A stretch of 64,000 bases of DNA from Bradyrhizobium diversitatis (GTDB taxonomy: Bacteria; Pseudomonadota; Alphaproteobacteria; Rhizobiales; Xanthobacteraceae). The stretch's first letter is position 1, and every line of letters begins with the position of its first letter. The stretch covers positions 124,001 to 188,000 of the forward strand of contig NZ_JACEGD010000008.1 of the NCBI RefSeq assembly GCF_016031635.1, written 5' to 3'. A model generated the notes under the pieces. That model made no database searches, was not told where the DNA came from, and worked only from the letters and a program-made list of their open reading frames with translations. This document shows positions 61,311-64,000 of the stretch, piece by piece. The position numbers were made by a program, and so were the translations under genes.

Positions 61311-62807
61311 ATGCGTTCAATCGGACATTTCATCGGTGGCAAGGAGGTCAAGGGCACCTCGGGCCGCACTGCCGACGTTTTCGAGCCGATGACCGGTGAC
61401 GTCCAGGCCAAGGTCGCGCTGGCCTCCAAGGCCGAAGTCCGCGCCGCCGTCGAGAACGCGCGCGCAGCACAGCCCGAATGGGCCGCAACCAATCCACAGC
61501 GCCGCGCCCGCGTGATGATGAAATTCGTGGAGCTGGTCCAGCGCGATTACGACAAGCTTGCCGAATTGCTCGCGCGTGAGCACGGCAAGACCGTGCCCGA
61601 CGCCAAGGGCGACATCCAGCGCGGCCTCGAGGTCGCGGAATTCGCTTGCGGCATTCCGCATCTGATGAAGGGCGAGTACACGGAAGGGGCGGGCCCCGGC
61701 ATCGACATCTATTCGATGCGCCAGCCGCTCGGCGTCGTCGCGGGCATCACGCCGTTCAATTTCCCGGCGATGATCCCGATGTGGAAGTTCGCCCCGGCGA
61801 TCGCCTGCGGCAACGCCTTCATCCTCAAGCCGTCGGAGCGCGACCCCGGCGTGCCGATGCTGCTCGCCGAGCTCATGATGGAAGCGGGCCTGCCGGCCGG
61901 CATCCTCAACGTCGTCAACGGGGACAAGGAGGCGGTCGACGCCATCCTCGACGATCCCGACATCAAGGCCATCGGCTTCGTCGGCTCGACTCCGATCGCG
62001 CAGTACATCTACGAGCGCGCCGCGCAGACCGGCAAGCGTTGCCAGTGCTTCGGCGGCGCCAAGAACCACGCCATCATCATGCCCGACGCCGACATGGACC
62101 AGGCTGTCGACGCGCTGATCGGCGCAGGCTACGGCTCGGCCGGCGAACGCTGCATGGCGGTCTCGGTCGCGGTGCCCGTCGGCAAGTCGACCGCCGACCG
62201 CCTGATGGAGAAGCTGATCCCGCGCGTCGAGTCGCTCAAGATCGGCACCTCGATCGATCCGTCGGCCGATTACGGTCCGCTGGTCACGCGCGAGGCGGTC
62301 GAAAAGGTCAAAGGCTACATCGACATCGGCATCAAGGAAGGCGCGACGCTCGCCGTGGACGGCCGCGGCTTCAAGATGCAGGGCTATGAGAACGGCTTCT
62401 ATCTCGGCGGTTCGCTGTTCGACAACGTCACCAAGGACATGCGGATCTACAAGGAAGAGATCTTCGGCCCCGTGCTCTCGGTGGTGCGCGCGCACGATTA
62501 CAAGGAAGCGCTGGCGCTGCCGTCGGATCATGACTACGGCAACGGCGTTGCCATCTTCACCCGCGACGGCGACGCCGCGCGCGACTTCGCAGCCAAGGTC
62601 AACGTCGGTATGGTCGGCATCAACGTGCCGATCCCGGTTCCGATCGCCTATTACACCTTCGGCGGCTGGAAGAAGTCGGGCTTCGGCGATCTCAACCAGC
62701 ACGGCCCGGACTCGATCCGCTTCTACACCAAGACCAAGACGGTGACCTCGCGTTGGCCGTCCGGCGTCAAGGAAGGCGCGGAGTTCTCGATCCCGCTGAT
62801 GAAGTAA
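61311..62807 (+). CDS. mmsA: CoA-acylating methylmalonate-semialdehyde dehydrogenase
   Basis: A 498-residue aldehyde dehydrogenase: GVVAGITPFNFPAMIPMWKF (cofactor region), FVGSTPIAQYIYERAA, and the nucleophile in SAGERCMAVSVA, the form found in MmsA rather than in ordinary aldehyde dehydrogenases. It turns methylmalonate semialdehyde into propionyl-CoA in valine breakdown. The acyl-CoA dehydrogenase gene follows after a repeat, forming the usual rhizobial valine set. Confidence 0.93.
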   Translation: MRSIGHFIGGKEVKGTSGRTADVFEPMTGDVQAKVALASKAEVRAAVENARAAQPEWAATNPQRRARVMMKFVELVQRDYDKLAELLAREHGKTVPDAKGDIQRGLEVAEFACGIPHLMKGEYTEGAGPGIDIYSMRQPLGVVAGITPFNFPAMIPMWKFAPAIACGNAFILKPSERDPGVPMLLAELMMEAGLPAGILNVVNGDKEAVDAILDDPDIKAIGFVGSTPIAQYIYERAAQTGKRCQCFGGAKNHAIIMPDADMDQAVDALIGAGYGSAGERCMAVSVAVPVGKSTADRLMEKLIPRVESLKIGTSIDPSADYGPLVTREAVEKVKGYIDIGIKEGATLAVDGRGFKMQGYENGFYLGGSLFDNVTKDMRIYKEEIFGPVLSVVRAHDYKEALALPSDHDYGNGVAIFTRDGDAARDFAAKVNVGMVGINVPIPVPIAYYTFGGWKKSGFGDLNQHGPDSIRFYTKTKTVTSRWPSGVKEGAEFSIPLMK

Positions 62808-62823
62808 GGCTGTAGCCCAGCCC

Positions 62824-62943
62824 GTCATTGCGAGGAGCGTAGCGACGAAGCAATCCAGAGTCTTTCCGCGGAGGCAGCCTGGATTGCTTCGCGGAGCCTG
62901 TCATCGGGCCGCGCTTCGCGCGGACCCGGTGGCTCGCAATGAC
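62824..62943. repeat. palindromic intergenic element, GTCATTGCGAGGAGC family
   Basis: GTCATTGCGAGGAGC...GAAGCAATCCAG pairs with CTGGATTGCTTCG and the far end CTCGCAATGAC. An extra stem GGGCCGCGC / GCGCGGACCC lies inside the right half. This form is very frequent between genes in Bradyrhizobium and Rhodopseudomonas. Confidence 0.88.
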
Positions 62944-62967
62944 GATGGGGCAAGAGGGTAGGCGGCA

Positions 62968-64000
62968 ATGCAGTTCGCTCTGAACGAGGATCAGATCGCG
63001 GTTCGCGACATGGCGCTTGCGTTTGCGGCCGAGAAGATCGCGCCGCATGCGCTGCGCTGGGACGAGGAGAAGCATTTTCCCGTCGACGTGATGCGCGAGG
63101 CCGCGACGCTCGGCATGGGCGGCATCTACATCCGCGACGATGTCGGCGGCTCAGCGATGACCCGCTTCGACGCGGCGCTGATCTTCGAGGCGCTGGCGAC
63201 GGGCTGCCCGACCACCTCCGCCTTCATCTCCATCCACAACATGGCGAGCTGGATGATCGATGCCTTCGGCAGCGACACCCAGCGCCATCAATGGCTGCCG
63301 AAGCTCTGCACCATGGAACTGATCGCCAGCTACTGCCTGACCGAGCCGGGCGCCGGCTCGGATGCGGCAGCGCTGCGCACCCGTGCGGTGCGCGACGGCG
63401 ATCATTACGTCCTCAACGGCCAGAAGCAGTTCATCTCCGGCGCCGGCGGCACCGACGTTCTGGTCGCGATGGTCCGCACCGGCGGTGATGGCCCCGGCGG
63501 CATCTCGACCCTCGTCATCGACGGCAAGACGCCGGGCGTCTCCTTTGGCGCCAACGAGCGCAAGATGGGCTGGAATGCACAGCCGACCCGCGCCGTCATG
63601 TTCGAAAACGCCCGCGTGCCCGTCGCCAATCGGCTCAGCGAGGAGGGCGTCGGCTTCAAGATCGCGATGGCTGGTCTCGACGGCGGCCGCCTCAACATCA
63701 CGGCGTGTTCTCTTGGTGGTGCCCAAACTGCGCTCGACAAGGCACGCGCCTACATGAAGGAGCGCAAGGCGTTCGGGAAGCGTCTCGACGAATTCCAGGC
63801 CCTGCAATTCCGCCTCGCCGACATGGCGATCGAGCTCGAGGCCGCGCGCACCTTCCTGTGGCGTGCCGCGGCAGCGCTGGACCGCAAGGACCCCGACGCC
63901 ACCATGCTGTGCGCGATGGCCAAGCGTTTCGGCACCGATGTCGGCTTCGAGGTCGCCAACCACGCGCTGCAGCTTCACGGCGGCTACGGTTACCTCAGCG
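62968..64000 (+). CDS. acyl-CoA dehydrogenase, isobutyryl-CoA dehydrogenase-like (3' truncated by window end)
   Basis: The first 344 residues of a flavin acyl-CoA dehydrogenase: MQFALNEDQIAVRDMAL, the FAD-binding block YCLTEPGAGSDAAALRTRA, the loop GQKQFISGAGG, and QLHGGYGYL near the cut, where the catalytic Glu region begins. ATG 62968 follows AGAGGGTAGGCGGCA. Beside mmsA this is most likely isobutyryl-CoA dehydrogenase of valine catabolism; a 2-methylbutyryl-CoA or short-chain enzyme is possible. The C-terminus is outside the window. Confidence 0.88.
   Translation, partial: MQFALNEDQIAVRDMALAFAAEKIAPHALRWDEEKHFPVDVMREAATLGMGGIYIRDDVGGSAMTRFDAALIFEALATGCPTTSAFISIHNMASWMIDAFGSDTQRHQWLPKLCTMELIASYCLTEPGAGSDAAALRTRAVRDGDHYVLNGQKQFISGAGGTDVLVAMVRTGGDGPGGISTLVIDGKTPGVSFGANERKMGWNAQPTRAVMFENARVPVANRLSEEGVGFKIAMAGLDGGRLNITACSLGGAQTALDKARAYMKERKAFGKRLDEFQALQFRLADMAIELEAARTFLWRAAAALDRKDPDATMLCAMAKRFGTDVGFEVANHALQLHGGYGYLS

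Overview
The window looks like a chromosomal segment of a high-GC alphaproteobacterium of the Bradyrhizobium/Rhodopseudomonas type. This is inferred from codon use, three iron control element (ICE/Irr-box) sites, TRAP-TAXI and acyl-CoA genes of rhizobial type, and at least ten intergenic palindromic elements of the kind scattered through Bradyrhizobium genomes. No transposase, integrase, prophage, plasmid replication gene, CRISPR array or rRNA is visible; one tRNA (Gln, CTG) is present.

Layout. 1-6.1 kb: the end of an alpha/beta hydrolase, a Bcr/CflA-type exporter, guanine deaminase, a double ABM-domain membrane protein, ribonuclease Z, tRNA-Gln and a DUF1428 protein. 6.1-11.1 kb (minus): an IalB-like secreted protein and an RND efflux pump with its adaptor. 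11.4-17.2 kb: a complete siderophore uptake operon (TonB-dependent receptor, PiuC-type dioxygenase, ExbB, ExbD, TonB) preceded by three ICE-like boxes spaced exactly 23 bp apart. 17.2-20.6 kb: a tail-anchored protein, a site-2-type peptidase, a LysR regulator and an EamA exporter.

20.6-32.6 kb is a sugar-acid locus. On the minus strand lie a LacI regulator, an IlvD/Edd-type aldonate dehydratase and two SDR dehydrogenases. Divergently on the plus strand lie an ABC sugar importer, a DenD-like dehydrogenase, a KdgK-like kinase and a KDPG aldolase. Two near-identical 14-bp operators sit before the two arms. The suggested route is import, oxidation, dehydration to a 2-keto-3-deoxy acid, phosphorylation and aldol cleavage.

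32.7-38.5 kb holds acyl-CoA genes: a normal thiolase, a CoA transferase interrupted by a stop codon, and a thiolase homologue lacking the catalytic cysteine paired with a DUF35 protein, followed by small genes. 38.6-44.0 kb (minus): a TAXI binding protein, a fused TRAP permease and a glutaminase-STAS-cyclic-nucleotide-binding fusion. 44.2-48.9 kb: a biotinyl-domain protein, an IclR regulator, a carboxyltransferase and a GMC oxidoreductase. 49-56.5 kb: a secreted protein with a possible Cys/His/Asp site, an orphan TadG/TadE/TadF-like trio flanked by a duplicated gene 3' end, an FAD-linked 2-hydroxyacid dehydrogenase, a secreted protein and an MFS transporter. 56.6-64 kb: beta-oxidation-type genes with a TetR regulator, then a LysR regulator divergent from methylmalonate-semialdehyde dehydrogenase and an acyl-CoA dehydrogenase that runs off the window (valine catabolism).

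Several genes are broken or degraded: the CoA transferase (in-frame TAA), a PaaI-like thioesterase (frameshift), a GFA-family remnant, and a 60-bp remnant of an FAD-oxidase 3' end.
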